NCBI RefSeq assembly: GCF_047160095.1
Contig: NZ_AP038785.1
Span: 1,922,001-1,986,000, forward strand
Source of the DNA: Rodentibacter abscessus
GTDB taxonomy: Bacteria > Pseudomonadota > Gammaproteobacteria > Enterobacterales > Pasteurellaceae
Direction: 5' to 3'
DNA length: 64,000 bases
This document shows positions 48,167 through 56,262 of the stretch, one piece after another. Each line of letters begins with the position of its first letter. The first letter of the stretch is position 1. The position numbers and the translations under genes were made by a program. The notes under the pieces are model-generated. The model did no database searches. It worked only from the letters and a program-made list of their open reading frames with translations, and was not told the origin of the DNA.

Positions 48167-50173
48167 ATGACAAGCATTCAAACTCAACTTGAGACCCTTC
48201 GCAAAACCTTGCGCCAATACGAATATGAATACCACGTGTTGGATAATCCAAGCGTGCCGGATAGTGAATATGATCGCCTTTTCCATCAGCTTAAGGCTTT
48301 AGAATCTGATTATCCTGAACTTATTACCGCCGATTCACCTACTCAGCGAGTGGGGGCGAAACCGCTTTTAGGGTTCAGCCAAATTCGTCACGAAATTCCA
48401 ATGCTTTCCTTAGATAATGCTTTTTCTGATGAAGAATTTTATGCTTTTGTTAAGCGTATTGAAGATCGACTAACGGTTTTGCCAAAACCGCTTACATTTT
48501 GTTGTGAGCCTAAATTGGATGGACTTGCCGTAAGTCTTTTATATGTAAACGGCATTCTTACCCAAGCGGCGACACGTGGAGATGGCACCATCGGTGAAGA
48601 TATTACTGCGAATATTCGCACGATTCGTAATATTCCGTTGCAATTATTAACGGATAACCCACCCGCTCGGTTGGAAGTACGTGGTGAAGTATTTATGCCT
48701 CATACAGGGTTTGAACGTTTAAATGAACGGGCTTTGGCTCGTGGCGAAAAAACCTTTGCTAATCCACGTAATGCGGCGGCAGGGTCACTGCGTCAGTTAG
48801 ATCCTAAAATCACCAGTCAGCGTCCATTGGTATTAAATGCCTATGGTATCGGCATTGTGGAAGGTGTGGATTTACCTTCCACTCATTATGAGCGTTTACA
48901 ATGGTTAAAAGCGATTGGTATTCCGGTGAACCCGGAGATTCGCCTTTGTTATGGCGTGGACGAGGTTTTAGATTTCTACCGTGATATTCTAAGTAAACGG
49001 AGTGATTTAGGGTACGATATTGACGGTACTGTGTTGAAGATTAACGATATTGCTCTACAAAATGAGCTAGGTTTTATTTCCAAAGCACCACGTTGGGCGA
49101 TCGCTTATAAATTCCCTGCGCAAGAAGAATTAACCCTATTGAATGATGTGGAATTCCAAGTAGGGCGTACAGGGGCGATTACACCGGTGGCAAAACTTGA
49201 GCCTGTGTTTGTCGGTGGCGTTACGGTAAGCAATGCGACATTACATAACGGTGATGAAATAGCCCGTTTGGATATTGCGATTGGCGATACGGTAATCATT
49301 CGTCGTGCGGGCGATGTCATTCCACAAATTATCGGCGTATTACACGAACGCCGTCCGATAGATGCAAAGCCGATTGTTTTCCCAACCAACTGTCCGGTAT
49401 GTGATTCACTGATTAGTCGTATTGAAGGTGAAGCGGTGGCGCGTTGTACCGGTGGTTTATTCTGTGAGGCACAACGTAAAGAAGCGTTAAAGCATTTTGT
49501 ATCGCGAAAAGCAATGGATATTGATGGCGTAGGCGGTAAATTGATTGAACAACTGGTCGATCGAGAATTAATTCACACACCGGCAGATTTATTCAAACTT
49601 GATCTCCGCACATTAACCCGTTTGGAACGTATGGGGGCAAAATCTGCCGAAAATGCCCTGAACAGTTTAGAAAAAGCGAAACATACCACATTGGCACGCT
49701 TTATTTTTGCATTGGGTATTCGTGAAGTGGGCGAGGCGACAGCATTGAATTTAGCCAATCATTTCAAAAATCTTGATGCTTTACAACGTGCTGATTTTGA
49801 ACAACTTCAACAAGTATCGGATGTCGGCGAAGTGGTGGCAAACCGTATTTTGGCGTTTTGGCGCGAACCGCATAATGTGGATGTGGTAAATGATTTGATT
49901 GAGCAAGGCGTGCATTGGGATAAGGTGGAAGTAAAGGAAGCCGGCGACAATCCATTTAAAGGTAAAACCATCGTGCTTACCGGTACGCTCAGTCAAATGG
50001 GACGAAATGAAGCCAAAGCCTTGCTTCAAACTATGGGCGCAAAAGTCAGCGGTTCGGTTTCCGCCAAAACCGATTTTGTTATTGCCGGTGATAGTGCGGG
50101 TTCAAAACTCGCTAAAGCGCTGGAGTTGGGCGTGACGGTATTAACGGAAGAAGAATTTTTGGCACGGATCTAA
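48167..50173 (+). CDS. ligA: LigA, NAD-dependent DNA ligase
   Basis: 668-aa essential ligase that seals nicks using NAD. The adenylated lysine is K116 in CEPKLDG. It has the N-terminal Ia domain, the OB fold, the zinc finger (CPVC ... CTGGLFC), helix-hairpin-helix repeats and a C-terminal BRCT domain (about 590-668). The frame extends upstream to an ATG at 48128, but that lies in the mobile element. The ATG at 48167 gives the standard MTSIQTQLETLR start. Confidence 0.97.
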   Translation: MTSIQTQLETLRKTLRQYEYEYHVLDNPSVPDSEYDRLFHQLKALESDYPELITADSPTQRVGAKPLLGFSQIRHEIPMLSLDNAFSDEEFYAFVKRIEDRLTVLPKPLTFCCEPKLDGLAVSLLYVNGILTQAATRGDGTIGEDITANIRTIRNIPLQLLTDNPPARLEVRGEVFMPHTGFERLNERALARGEKTFANPRNAAAGSLRQLDPKITSQRPLVLNAYGIGIVEGVDLPSTHYERLQWLKAIGIPVNPEIRLCYGVDEVLDFYRDILSKRSDLGYDIDGTVLKINDIALQNELGFISKAPRWAIAYKFPAQEELTLLNDVEFQVGRTGAITPVAKLEPVFVGGVTVSNATLHNGDEIARLDIAIGDTVIIRRAGDVIPQIIGVLHERRPIDAKPIVFPTNCPVCDSLISRIEGEAVARCTGGLFCEAQRKEALKHFVSRKAMDIDGVGGKLIEQLVDRELIHTPADLFKLDLRTLTRLERMGAKSAENALNSLEKAKHTTLARFIFALGIREVGEATALNLANHFKNLDALQRADFEQLQQVSDVGEVVANRILAFWREPHNVDVVNDLIEQGVHWDKVEVKEAGDNPFKGKTIVLTGTLSQMGRNEAKALLQTMGAKVSGSVSAKTDFVIAGDSAGSKLAKALELGVTVLTEEEFLARI

Positions 50174-50229
50174 TCTTTTATCGATATGATGTGGCCATTA
50201 AGTGCGGTCAAATTTTTATTTTTTCTCTC

Positions 50230-50260
50230 TTGACTCCGTAGTGACTACGGGCTTTAGACT
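50230..50260 (+). promoter_or_regulatory. MerR-type promoter of the CDF exporter gene
   Basis: -35 TTGACT (50230-50235) and -10 TAGACT (50255-50260) are separated by 19 bp, the overlong spacer of MerR-activated promoters. The spacer contains the palindrome CCGTAGT-g-ACTACGG (50236-50250), similar to CadR/PbrR operators. Confidence 0.85.
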
Positions 50261-50295
50261 TGTGCTAATTCAATCAGGTTACTTTAAGGAAAAAT

Positions 50296-50958
50296 ATGAA
50301 CGTTTCTCATTCAACAAATCATTTGTCGCATAACCATTCCCATCATCATAATCATTCAGAGAAAAACAAAACGATTTTAGGTATTAGTTTGTCCATTATC
50401 ACCATTTATATGGTGGTGGAATTTCTTGGCGGATATTTTTTCCAAAGCCTCACTTTAATGGCAGACGCCGGGCATATGGCGAATGACAGCCTGTCGCTTT
50501 TGTTGGCATTAATGGCATTGTTTTTAAGCGTAAAATGGCAAAAATGGTTTGCTTTGTTAAACGGTGTTTCATTGATTGGGGTTGCCATTTGGATTTTATT
50601 TGAAGCTTTGCAACGTTGGCAATCTCCTACCGAAATGCAAGTGCTTCCTATGTTGAGCGTGGCAATCACAGGGCTTGGTGTGAATATTTTGGTGGCTTGG
50701 ATTATGCTTAAAAGTGATCACGATAATTTGAATATTCGAGCCGCTTACCTGCACGTCTTGGCGGATTTATTCGGATCGGTGGTAGCGATTGTGGCGGGAT
50801 TAAGCGTATTATGGTTTGGCTGGCAATGGGTGGATATCGTAGCAAGTGCGATTTTGAGCCTGCTTGTTTTGCGTAGCGGCGTAGCAGTGACTATTCAGGC
50901 GATTAGGGCATTGCGGAATAATGATGAGCATTTTTCGTTAACATCACATTCTCATTGA
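50296..50958 (+). CDS. Short CDF-family metal cation exporter
   Basis: 220-aa inner-membrane cation diffusion facilitator with six spans. The zinc-site motifs ADAGHMANDS (TM2) and HVLADLFGS (TM5) are intact. Both ends are histidine-rich (HNHSHHHNHS at the start, SHSH at the end). It ends right after TM6, so it lacks the C-terminal metal-binding domain of ZitB or CzcD (about 300 aa). It probably exports zinc, cadmium or a similar metal. A MerR-family gene starts 19 bp later, and a MerR-type promoter precedes it. Confidence 0.87.
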   Translation: MNVSHSTNHLSHNHSHHHNHSEKNKTILGISLSIITIYMVVEFLGGYFFQSLTLMADAGHMANDSLSLLLALMALFLSVKWQKWFALLNGVSLIGVAIWILFEALQRWQSPTEMQVLPMLSVAITGLGVNILVAWIMLKSDHDNLNIRAAYLHVLADLFGSVVAIVAGLSVLWFGWQWVDIVASAILSLLVLRSGVAVTIQAIRALRNNDEHFSLTSHSH

Positions 50959-50977
50959 GGCAGCTTAAAGAAAAAAG

Positions 50978-51370
50978 ATGAAAATTAATGAACTTAGTCT
51001 TCGCACCGGCGTAAACCTTGAAACGATTCGATATTATGAAAAACAAGGTATTTTACCCGAACCTAAACGGGCGGCGAACGGTTATCGTTATTATGATGAA
51101 GAAAGTGTTGCGCAACTGAATTTTGTAAAAAATTGCCGTGCTTTAGGCTTTTCGCTAGAGGATATTCGTCAACTCAATCAACTGAAATTCGGTATGGCGG
51201 ATCATTATCAGGCGGATTGTCTTGTATTGAATCAACTTGCCCAAGTCGAAGATAAAATCGCCCGTTTATTGGAAATAAAAACGTTTCTACAATCTATTGT
51301 CATAAAAGAGGAGCATAGCGAGTCGGAATGCAAGGTAATCGCAGGTTTAGTCGAAGGAAAGTGCGGTTGA
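50978..51370 (+). CDS. MerR-family metal-responsive regulator (ZntR/CadR/PbrR type)
   Basis: 130-aa activator. The N-terminal winged helix (MKINELSLRTGVNLETIRYYE) is followed by a dimerisation helix and a C-terminal metal loop. Cysteines C81, C118 and C129 match the spacing of the metal ligands in CadR/PbrR/ZntR, which sense cadmium, lead or zinc. It is co-transcribed with the CDF exporter and very likely acts at the 19-bp-spaced promoter at 50230, so the pair is autoregulated. The exact metal cannot be read from the sequence. Confidence 0.85.
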   Translation: MKINELSLRTGVNLETIRYYEKQGILPEPKRAANGYRYYDEESVAQLNFVKNCRALGFSLEDIRQLNQLKFGMADHYQADCLVLNQLAQVEDKIARLLEIKTFLQSIVIKEEHSESECKVIAGLVEGKCG

Positions 51371-51540
51371 TTTTTCCGGAATTTTGTTGCAATTACCATA
51401 AAAGAGATGTTTTTTAGTCTGCCATTTACTTACTCCATTATTCGTTTTTTCCTTATTCTCTTTTTATTATTTTAAGGCTAAACAAGCCTAATAAAGTCGG
51501 CTAAAATAACCGCATTCAAACAAAACAGGAGTACTAATAT

Positions 51541-52290
51541 ATGAATAATATTCAAAATAAAGTCGTGATTATTACAGGTGCATCATCAGGTATTGGTGAG
51601 GCAACCGCTTATAAATTAGCGGAAAATGGAGCGAAATTAGTATTAGGTGCACGCCGTGAAGAGAAATTGAAAGCGATTGTCGAGAACATTAAAGCGAAAG
51701 GCGGTGAAGCGGTGTATCGGGTTACCGATGTGGTGAAGGCGGAAGATAATACGGCATTGGTGGAATTGGCAAAATCGGCTTTTGGTAAAGTAGATGCGAT
51801 TTTCCTAAATGCGGGCTTAATGCCGAATTCACCGCTTTCCGCCTTGGAAACGAATAACTGGAATGCGATGGTGGATGTTAATATCAAAGGGGTATTAAAC
51901 GGAATCGCAGCGGTTTTACCAACCTTTGAAGCGCAAAAATCAGGACATATTTTAGCGGTGTCTTCCGTTGCGGGTTTGAAAGTGTATCCCGGCGCAAGCG
52001 TGTATTGCGGCACAAAATGGGCGGTAAAAGCGATTATGGAAGGTTTGCGTATGGAATCTGCTCAAGCCGGAACGAATATTCGCACGGCAACGATTTATCC
52101 GGCTGCGGTGCAATCGGAACTGGTTGATCACATCACTAATGAATCGACATCTAAAGGGTATCGAGAGCTTTATGATACTTTTGAAATTCCGGCGGAACGT
52201 GTGGCGAATGTAGTGGCTTTTGCGCTTTCTCAACCGGAAGATACCAACATCAGTGAATTTACCTTAGGCCCGACAACACAGCCTTGGTAA
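51541..52290 (+). CDS. Short-chain dehydrogenase/reductase of unknown substrate
   Basis: 249-aa classical SDR with NADP/NAD motif TGASSGIGEA (12-21), NAG (90-92), catalytic serine in AVSSVAG (about 141) and Y155-x3-K159. The family contains many general carbonyl reductases (YdfG-like serine dehydrogenases are close), and no substrate can be assigned. It is monocistronic, with an AGGAG site 11 bp before the ATG and a strong terminator downstream. Confidence 0.82.
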   Translation: MNNIQNKVVIITGASSGIGEATAYKLAENGAKLVLGARREEKLKAIVENIKAKGGEAVYRVTDVVKAEDNTALVELAKSAFGKVDAIFLNAGLMPNSPLSALETNNWNAMVDVNIKGVLNGIAAVLPTFEAQKSGHILAVSSVAGLKVYPGASVYCGTKWAVKAIMEGLRMESAQAGTNIRTATIYPAAVQSELVDHITNESTSKGYRELYDTFEIPAERVANVVAFALSQPEDTNISEFTLGPTTQPW

Positions 52291-52385
52291 CGAATTATTG
52301 AAATGATGATCGCTCGGCAAGGTTTATGCCTTAAAGAGCGGTCAAAAATTCAAAGGTTTTTTAAGGTCAATGTAACAAATGTTTT

Positions 52386-52422
52386 GGGATACATCATTTA
52401 TAAGTGATGTATCCCATATTTT
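52386..52422 (+). terminator. Intrinsic terminator of the SDR gene
   Basis: GGGATACATCA (52386-52396) pairs perfectly with TGATGTATCCC (52405-52415), loop TTTATAAG, followed by ATATTTTTTAT. Confidence 0.9.
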
Positions 52423-52542
52423 TTATAAAACGGCGGTTTTTATCTGCTTTTTTTAAAGGTAATTTTCGGTCGATTTTTGATGCTATATTCCTTTTCTATT
52501 ATTAATAAAATTAATGTAATAAATGAAGGTTTTGGGTGATTT

Positions 52543-52571
52543 TTGAATTTATTTCAAAAATAGGCTATAAT
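52543..52571 (+). promoter_or_regulatory. Sigma-70 promoter of the SemiSWEET gene
   Basis: TTGAAT (52543-52548) and TATAAT (52566-52571) are spaced by 17 bp, about 40 bp before the start codon. Confidence 0.75.
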
Positions 52572-52612
52572 ACACCCTTATTATTTCATTTTAAATTTAT
52601 GAGGAAAGCAGA

Positions 52613-52870
52613 ATGGAACAACGTTTTATTACTATTTTAGGCTGGGTTGCTACCTTTACCGCCGTTTGTATGTATGTGTCCTATTTGGAACAAATCGGCT
52701 TAAATTTAGCCGGCCAAAAAGGCGGGGTGTTACAACCGCTTGCTACAGCGATTAACTGTTCTCTTTGGGTTGCTTACGGCTTACTCAAAGAAAAACGGGA
52801 TTATCCGGTCGCTTTAGCTAACTCCCCCGGTGTTGTGTTGGGATTAATTGCGTTTTTTACCGCATTTTAG
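52613..52870 (+). CDS. SemiSWEET sugar transporter
   Basis: 85-aa membrane protein with three spans, the exact size of bacterial SemiSWEETs, which dimerise to make a sugar channel. The diagnostic segment QPLATAINCSLWVAYGLLKEKRDYP (residues about 41-65, read piecewise) holds the asparagine and tryptophan that line the binding pocket. The substrate is not predictable beyond a mono- or disaccharide. It has its own promoter, GAGGAAAG before the ATG, and an uptake-sequence terminator. Confidence 0.88.
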   Translation: MEQRFITILGWVATFTAVCMYVSYLEQIGLNLAGQKGGVLQPLATAINCSLWVAYGLLKEKRDYPVALANSPGVVLGLIAFFTAF

Positions 52871-52880
52871 TTTTTGCTTT

Positions 52881-52905
52881 TGACCGCACTTTTAAAGTGC
52901 GGTCA
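52881..52905. terminator. Uptake-sequence palindrome terminator
   Basis: TGACCGCACTT and AAGTGCGGTCA (52881-52905) form an 11-bp stem around TTA. It is bidirectional and next to MITE-like copy 4. Confidence 0.8.
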
Positions 52906-52912
52906 AAATTTA

Positions 52913-53032
52913 GGGTATTATGTATCTGTTGCACAAAGAAAATTTTATTTCTGAGATTTCTTAGGGTAGGGTGTCGTTAGGCGAAGCCGTAACGCACCTT
53001 ACAATGTTTTGTGCAAGTGCTACATAATACCG
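52913..53032. mobile_element. MITE-like element, copy 4 (short form, 120 bp)
   Basis: The left end GGGTATTATGTATCTGTTGC and right end GCAAGTGCTACATAATACCG are inverted repeats. The core is a single hairpin, GTAGGGTGTCGTTAGGC-GAA-GCCGTAACGCACCTTAC read in two halves. A perfect 8-bp direct repeat AAAATTTA flanks it (52905-52912 and 53033-53040). It lies between the convergent SemiSWEET and yjbR-like genes. Confidence 0.9.
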
Positions 53033-53098
53033 AAAATTTAAGGTGATTTTATCATTCGCTTTGCCAAGAAAAGGAATGAGTAAAAATCATTTATTGTC

Positions 53099-53473
53099 TT
53101 ATATGCCTTTCACCCGAGACTTGATTGCCGTTAAAGCAAAACTTTCATCAAGTAACTCAAGCAACAAATTATCATCAATTTCCGAGAGATTTAGGCTCAA
53201 CCAGTGTTCTTTATTCATATGATATGCAGGATAAACACCTTTCATCATTCTGAGTGAGCCGATTTCTTCCGTTTTGACCTTCACATTGATGATTGTGATC
53301 TTTCCCTCTTTTTCCACACCGATTTTGGCCGCTTCCGGCGACATTAAAACGGCAAACCATTTACGATTATTTTGATGTCGAAATACCGCATAATCAGGAA
53401 ATTTTGACCATAAATATTCTGCCGGCGTACCGTAACTTTGTTCGATTTTGGAAAGGAGTGTTTCTGTGTTCAT
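53099..53473 (-). CDS. MmcQ/YjbR-family protein
   Basis: 124-aa protein of the MmcQ/YjbR (DUF419) family, a CyaY-like fold sometimes called DNA-binding. FPDYAVFRHQNNRKWFAVLM and YPAYHMNKEHWLSLNL are diagnostic. The function is not established. A longer frame starts at 53512, but AGGAAAAATAAA before the ATG at 53473 gives the usual MNTETLLSKI start. Confidence 0.83.
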   Translation of the reverse strand: MNTETLLSKIEQSYGTPAEYLWSKFPDYAVFRHQNNRKWFAVLMSPEAAKIGVEKEGKITIINVKVKTEEIGSLRMMKGVYPAYHMNKEHWLSLNLSEIDDNLLLELLDESFALTAIKSRVKGI

Positions 53474-53535
53474 TTTATTTTTCCTATCAAATGGGTTGAT
53501 ATTAATGCCCAAGTTTGATTTTGTCCGCTACGCAT

Positions 53536-54795
53536 TTACTCGTTAGCATAAGGATTTTCTTTTTTTGCCAACCAGACACTTAATACCGCCCAAACCAAGC
53601 AAAGGGGAACGGCAAGCCATGAGATGGCGGTTAACGTTAATCCTGCGCTGACAAGACCGGCATAGCCCCAAGAGCCGATTTGATCGCCGGCACGGTAGAT
53701 GAGGGTATCAATCACATTTTTCGCTTTATAGCGATCTTCACGATTAAGGCGGGTGAATAACACCTCTCGTGATGGGCGGGTAAATGCAAAATTGGTCACA
53801 CGGCGTGCGACTTGCACGAAAACAAAAATAGCAATAGTGGGTGAGGCGGCGAGTAAAGCGAAACTGCTTGCACTGAAAAGCGGTAAAATGACTAACACAG
53901 GTAAAATACCAACGTATTTCATCAATCTTCCCGTTAAACCTACTTGAAAAATAAGCGTAAGGCTATTTACCCATAAATCAATATTGGCGAAAAATGCAGT
54001 GCGTTCGGCTTTGTTAGTAATATTTGTATTCACTATATCCGCTTGTTGGAAATATAAGATAGTGGAAGTGAGTGAATAACATAAAATGAATGCGGAGATG
54101 CCAAGTAAATAAGAGGATTGGCAAGTGTGCTTCAATCCTGCCCAAATGCTGCCGCCGATTTGGTTTTGAATGTTTTGATTATGTTGCACTTGGGGAGTAG
54201 CCAAAGCGGAAATACGTTTTGCTGCTTGTACGGCAACTTCTAATAGCAAGATAGCACACAATAGCCATACGTAATTATTGAAGGTTTTCGCAAATACCGA
54301 AATAAAAGCGGATCCGGCAATTCCGCCAAGGGTCGCGCCCGTACTAAGAAAGCCGAATAGACGTTTGCTTTGTTCCGTACTGAACACATCTGACATTAAC
54401 GACCAAAATACAGACACGACAAAAAGGTTAAAGACAGAAACCCAGATGAAAAATAGACGCCCTGTCCAAATTAATAATTCACCGCTTGCCGTCCACATTA
54501 ATCCGGCAAAAGCGACCAAGTTCAGCATAAAGAAACGGTAAGCAATGGCGATAAAACGTTCTCGTTGCCAACGTTTGACAAGATAACCATAGAGTGGCGT
54601 TAAAGTAAGCATAGCCACTAATGTACCGGTGAAAAGCCATTTAAGTTCTCTCACGCCTCCGGCTGCACCGAGTTCATCACGGATAGGTCGTAGCGTGTAA
54701 TAGGCAAGAAAAAGCGTGAATACATACAACCACGCCCAAAATATAGCTTGGCGTTCGTTTGGTTTTACATCAATGAGTTTAGATAATTTAAACAT
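53536..54795 (-). CDS. MFS transporter, ATP/ADP translocase-like (COG3202)
   Basis: 419-aa inner-membrane protein with about 12 spans. The N-terminal AYYTLRPIRDELGAAGG and SVFWSLMSDVFSTEQSKRLFGF match a proteobacterial group annotated as MFS or ATP/ADP translocase-like. There is no reason to assume nucleotide exchange in a free-living cell, so the substrate is unknown. The frame extends to 54837, but that part is the terminator of the upstream gene. The ATG at 54795 gives MFKLSKLIDVKP. Confidence 0.78.
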   Translation of the reverse strand: MFKLSKLIDVKPNERQAIFWAWLYVFTLFLAYYTLRPIRDELGAAGGVRELKWLFTGTLVAMLTLTPLYGYLVKRWQRERFIAIAYRFFMLNLVAFAGLMWTASGELLIWTGRLFFIWVSVFNLFVVSVFWSLMSDVFSTEQSKRLFGFLSTGATLGGIAGSAFISVFAKTFNNYVWLLCAILLLEVAVQAAKRISALATPQVQHNQNIQNQIGGSIWAGLKHTCQSSYLLGISAFILCYSLTSTILYFQQADIVNTNITNKAERTAFFANIDLWVNSLTLIFQVGLTGRLMKYVGILPVLVILPLFSASSFALLAASPTIAIFVFVQVARRVTNFAFTRPSREVLFTRLNREDRYKAKNVIDTLIYRAGDQIGSWGYAGLVSAGLTLTAISWLAVPLCLVWAVLSVWLAKKENPYANE

Positions 54796-54823
54796 ATTAA
54801 ATTCTGAATAAATGTAAGAAAAA

Positions 54824-54840
54824 GGCGTGTTAGACACGCC
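54824..54840 (-). terminator. Terminator of the epimerase-like lipoprotein gene
   Basis: GGCGTGT and ACACGCC pair around a 3-nt loop. Read on the minus strand it is followed by TTTTTCTTAC. It lies 28 bp upstream of the MFS start codon. Confidence 0.82.
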
Positions 54841-54889
54841 ATAAGGTTTTTAAGTGATAATTTCGTTGGAAATTTGTAATCATCTTTGA

Positions 54890-55702
54890 TTATTTTTTAT
54901 CTTTCCATTCCGGTATGGCTTTTTGGAATTTGCTTACATCCACAAAGGGACTGCTTTCCGAGACGTTATAAATGCCGTTTAGATCCGCCTCAACCGCACG
55001 TACGGTGGCATCGACGACAGGGTCAATGTGAATGGTGGAATAACCTTCAATCGGCGCATCAAAACCTGATTTACCACCGTAAATCCAGCCGTAGCGTAAG
55101 ATCACGGGAGTAAACTTGCCGGCTAAAGTTTGTGCTTCTAAGTTTTTCATTGCTTGGGTTGATTCGCCATATACGGGATCATTTTCATCAAGTAACGGTG
55201 CCGTTTCATTCGGTGCTTTTTCACTTGGCGCATAGAATACAAAGCTTTGTGTGATAAATTTTGGCGTGCCGGCTTTTTCCGCCGCTGTAATGAGGTTGCG
55301 TGTGCCTTCCACACGGATGCGGTTATCGCGTTTTAGCCCTTCCGTCATTTCTTCTTCCTTTAAGCCTTTTGGTAAAGAAGAAAGTTGGCTAATAATCACA
55401 TCGGGTTTCGCTTCTAAGACGGCTTTTTCCACAGCCGGTACATCGTAAATGTCCAATACTACCGGTTTCACGCCATTGGTTTCCAAGATTTTAGCTTTAT
55501 CTGTGCTACGTGTCGTGCCATACACTATATAGCCTTTTTCGACTAACGCTTTGGTTAATGGCTCGCCGATAACGCCGGTTGCGCCTGCCACAAACACGGT
55601 TTTTGATTTCGGTGTCGTTGTATTTTCAGGGGATTTATCACAGGCGGTTAAGCTAAGAATGCCAGCTACAAGTGCGGTCAATTTTAGTAGTGTTTTTTTC
55701 AT
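54890..55702 (-). CDS. Lipoprotein with NAD(P)-binding epimerase/dehydratase fold
   Basis: 270-aa protein. The N-terminus is a lipoprotein signal (lipobox LTAC, lipidated C21), a combination unusual for a Rossmann enzyme. The NAD(P) motif GATGVIG is at residues 40-46 and VLDIYD follows. The expected catalytic Y-x3-K is changed to YGEST, so the lysine is missing, although a lysine occurs five residues later. It resembles extended SDR/epimerase proteins. The place of action is presumably the periplasmic face of a membrane, where NAD(P) is scarce, so a non-catalytic role is possible. Confidence 0.75.
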   Translation of the reverse strand: MKKTLLKLTALVAGILSLTACDKSPENTTTPKSKTVFVAGATGVIGEPLTKALVEKGYIVYGTTRSTDKAKILETNGVKPVVLDIYDVPAVEKAVLEAKPDVIISQLSSLPKGLKEEEMTEGLKRDNRIRVEGTRNLITAAEKAGTPKFITQSFVFYAPSEKAPNETAPLLDENDPVYGESTQAMKNLEAQTLAGKFTPVILRYGWIYGGKSGFDAPIEGYSTIHIDPVVDATVRAVEADLNGIYNVSESSPFVDVSKFQKAIPEWKDKK

Positions 55703-55856
55703 AAGAACCTCTATAAAATATGAAAAATAATAAAATTCGGTTTGTCTCTAAAAGGGGAAGTTTGCCGGATTTGAGAGGCAAATATGCTTGTATTTTACCA
55801 GTTAAAAATTTGCAACAGAAAAGATATTCGTGAAATACCAAGAAATACGTGCATTT

Positions 55857-55872
55857 AGCCGTCTAGATTGTC
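55857..55872. promoter_or_regulatory. Candidate MetJ operator (two met boxes)
   Basis: AGCCGTCT (7 of 8 matches to AGACGTCT) is followed directly by AGATTGTC (5 of 8). The tandem 8-bp arrangement about 70 bp before metJ suggests autoregulation. Confidence 0.45.
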
Positions 55873-55941
55873 ATCTTATGGTTTTTTCTTTAGAATAACC
55901 CCAATTTATTTAGTATTTTACTTTGAACTAAAAGGTACGTT

Positions 55942-56259
55942 ATGGCAGATTGGGATGGGAAATATATCAGTCCTTACGCGGAACATGGAAAGAAAAGCGA
56001 GCAAGTGAAGAAGATCACGGTGTCGATTCCGATTAAAGTCTTGGAAATCTTGACGAATGAACGCACCCGTCGCCAATTAAAAAGCCTGCGCCATGCCACA
56101 AATAGTGAGTTGCTTTGTGAGGCTTTTCTTCATGCCTTTACCGGTCAGCCGTTACCGACGGATCTGGATTTAATGAAAGAACGCCATGATGAAATTCCGG
56201 AAGATGCAAAAGAAATTATGCGCCAACTGGGGATTGATCCGGAAAGTTGGGATTATTAG
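55942..56259 (+). CDS. metJ: MetJ, methionine repressor
   Basis: 105-aa ribbon-helix-helix repressor of methionine synthesis, using S-adenosylmethionine as co-repressor. It is nearly the same as E. coli MetJ along its whole length, including the DNA-binding strand KKITVSIP and RTRRQLKSLRHATNSELLCEAFLHAFTGQPLP (read piecewise). It is monocistronic, and cueR converges on it with only 3 bp between the stop codons. GGTACGTT lies before the ATG and the ribosome site is weak. Confidence 0.97.
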   Translation: MADWDGKYISPYAEHGKKSEQVKKITVSIPIKVLEILTNERTRRQLKSLRHATNSELLCEAFLHAFTGQPLPTDLDLMKERHDEIPEDAKEIMRQLGIDPESWDY

Positions 56260-56262
56260 CCG

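Larger units (their letters stand above)
52291..52612. other. Intergenic region between the SDR and SemiSWEET genes
   Basis: 322 bp holding the SDR terminator (52386-52420) and the SemiSWEET promoter (52543-52571). The AT-rich middle contains no recognised gene. Confidence 0.6.

Noticed and set aside
54796..54837. Fourteen-residue N-terminal extension of the MFS transporter
   Set aside because: It is encoded by the terminator hairpin of the upstream gene. The ATG at 54795 gives the normal start.
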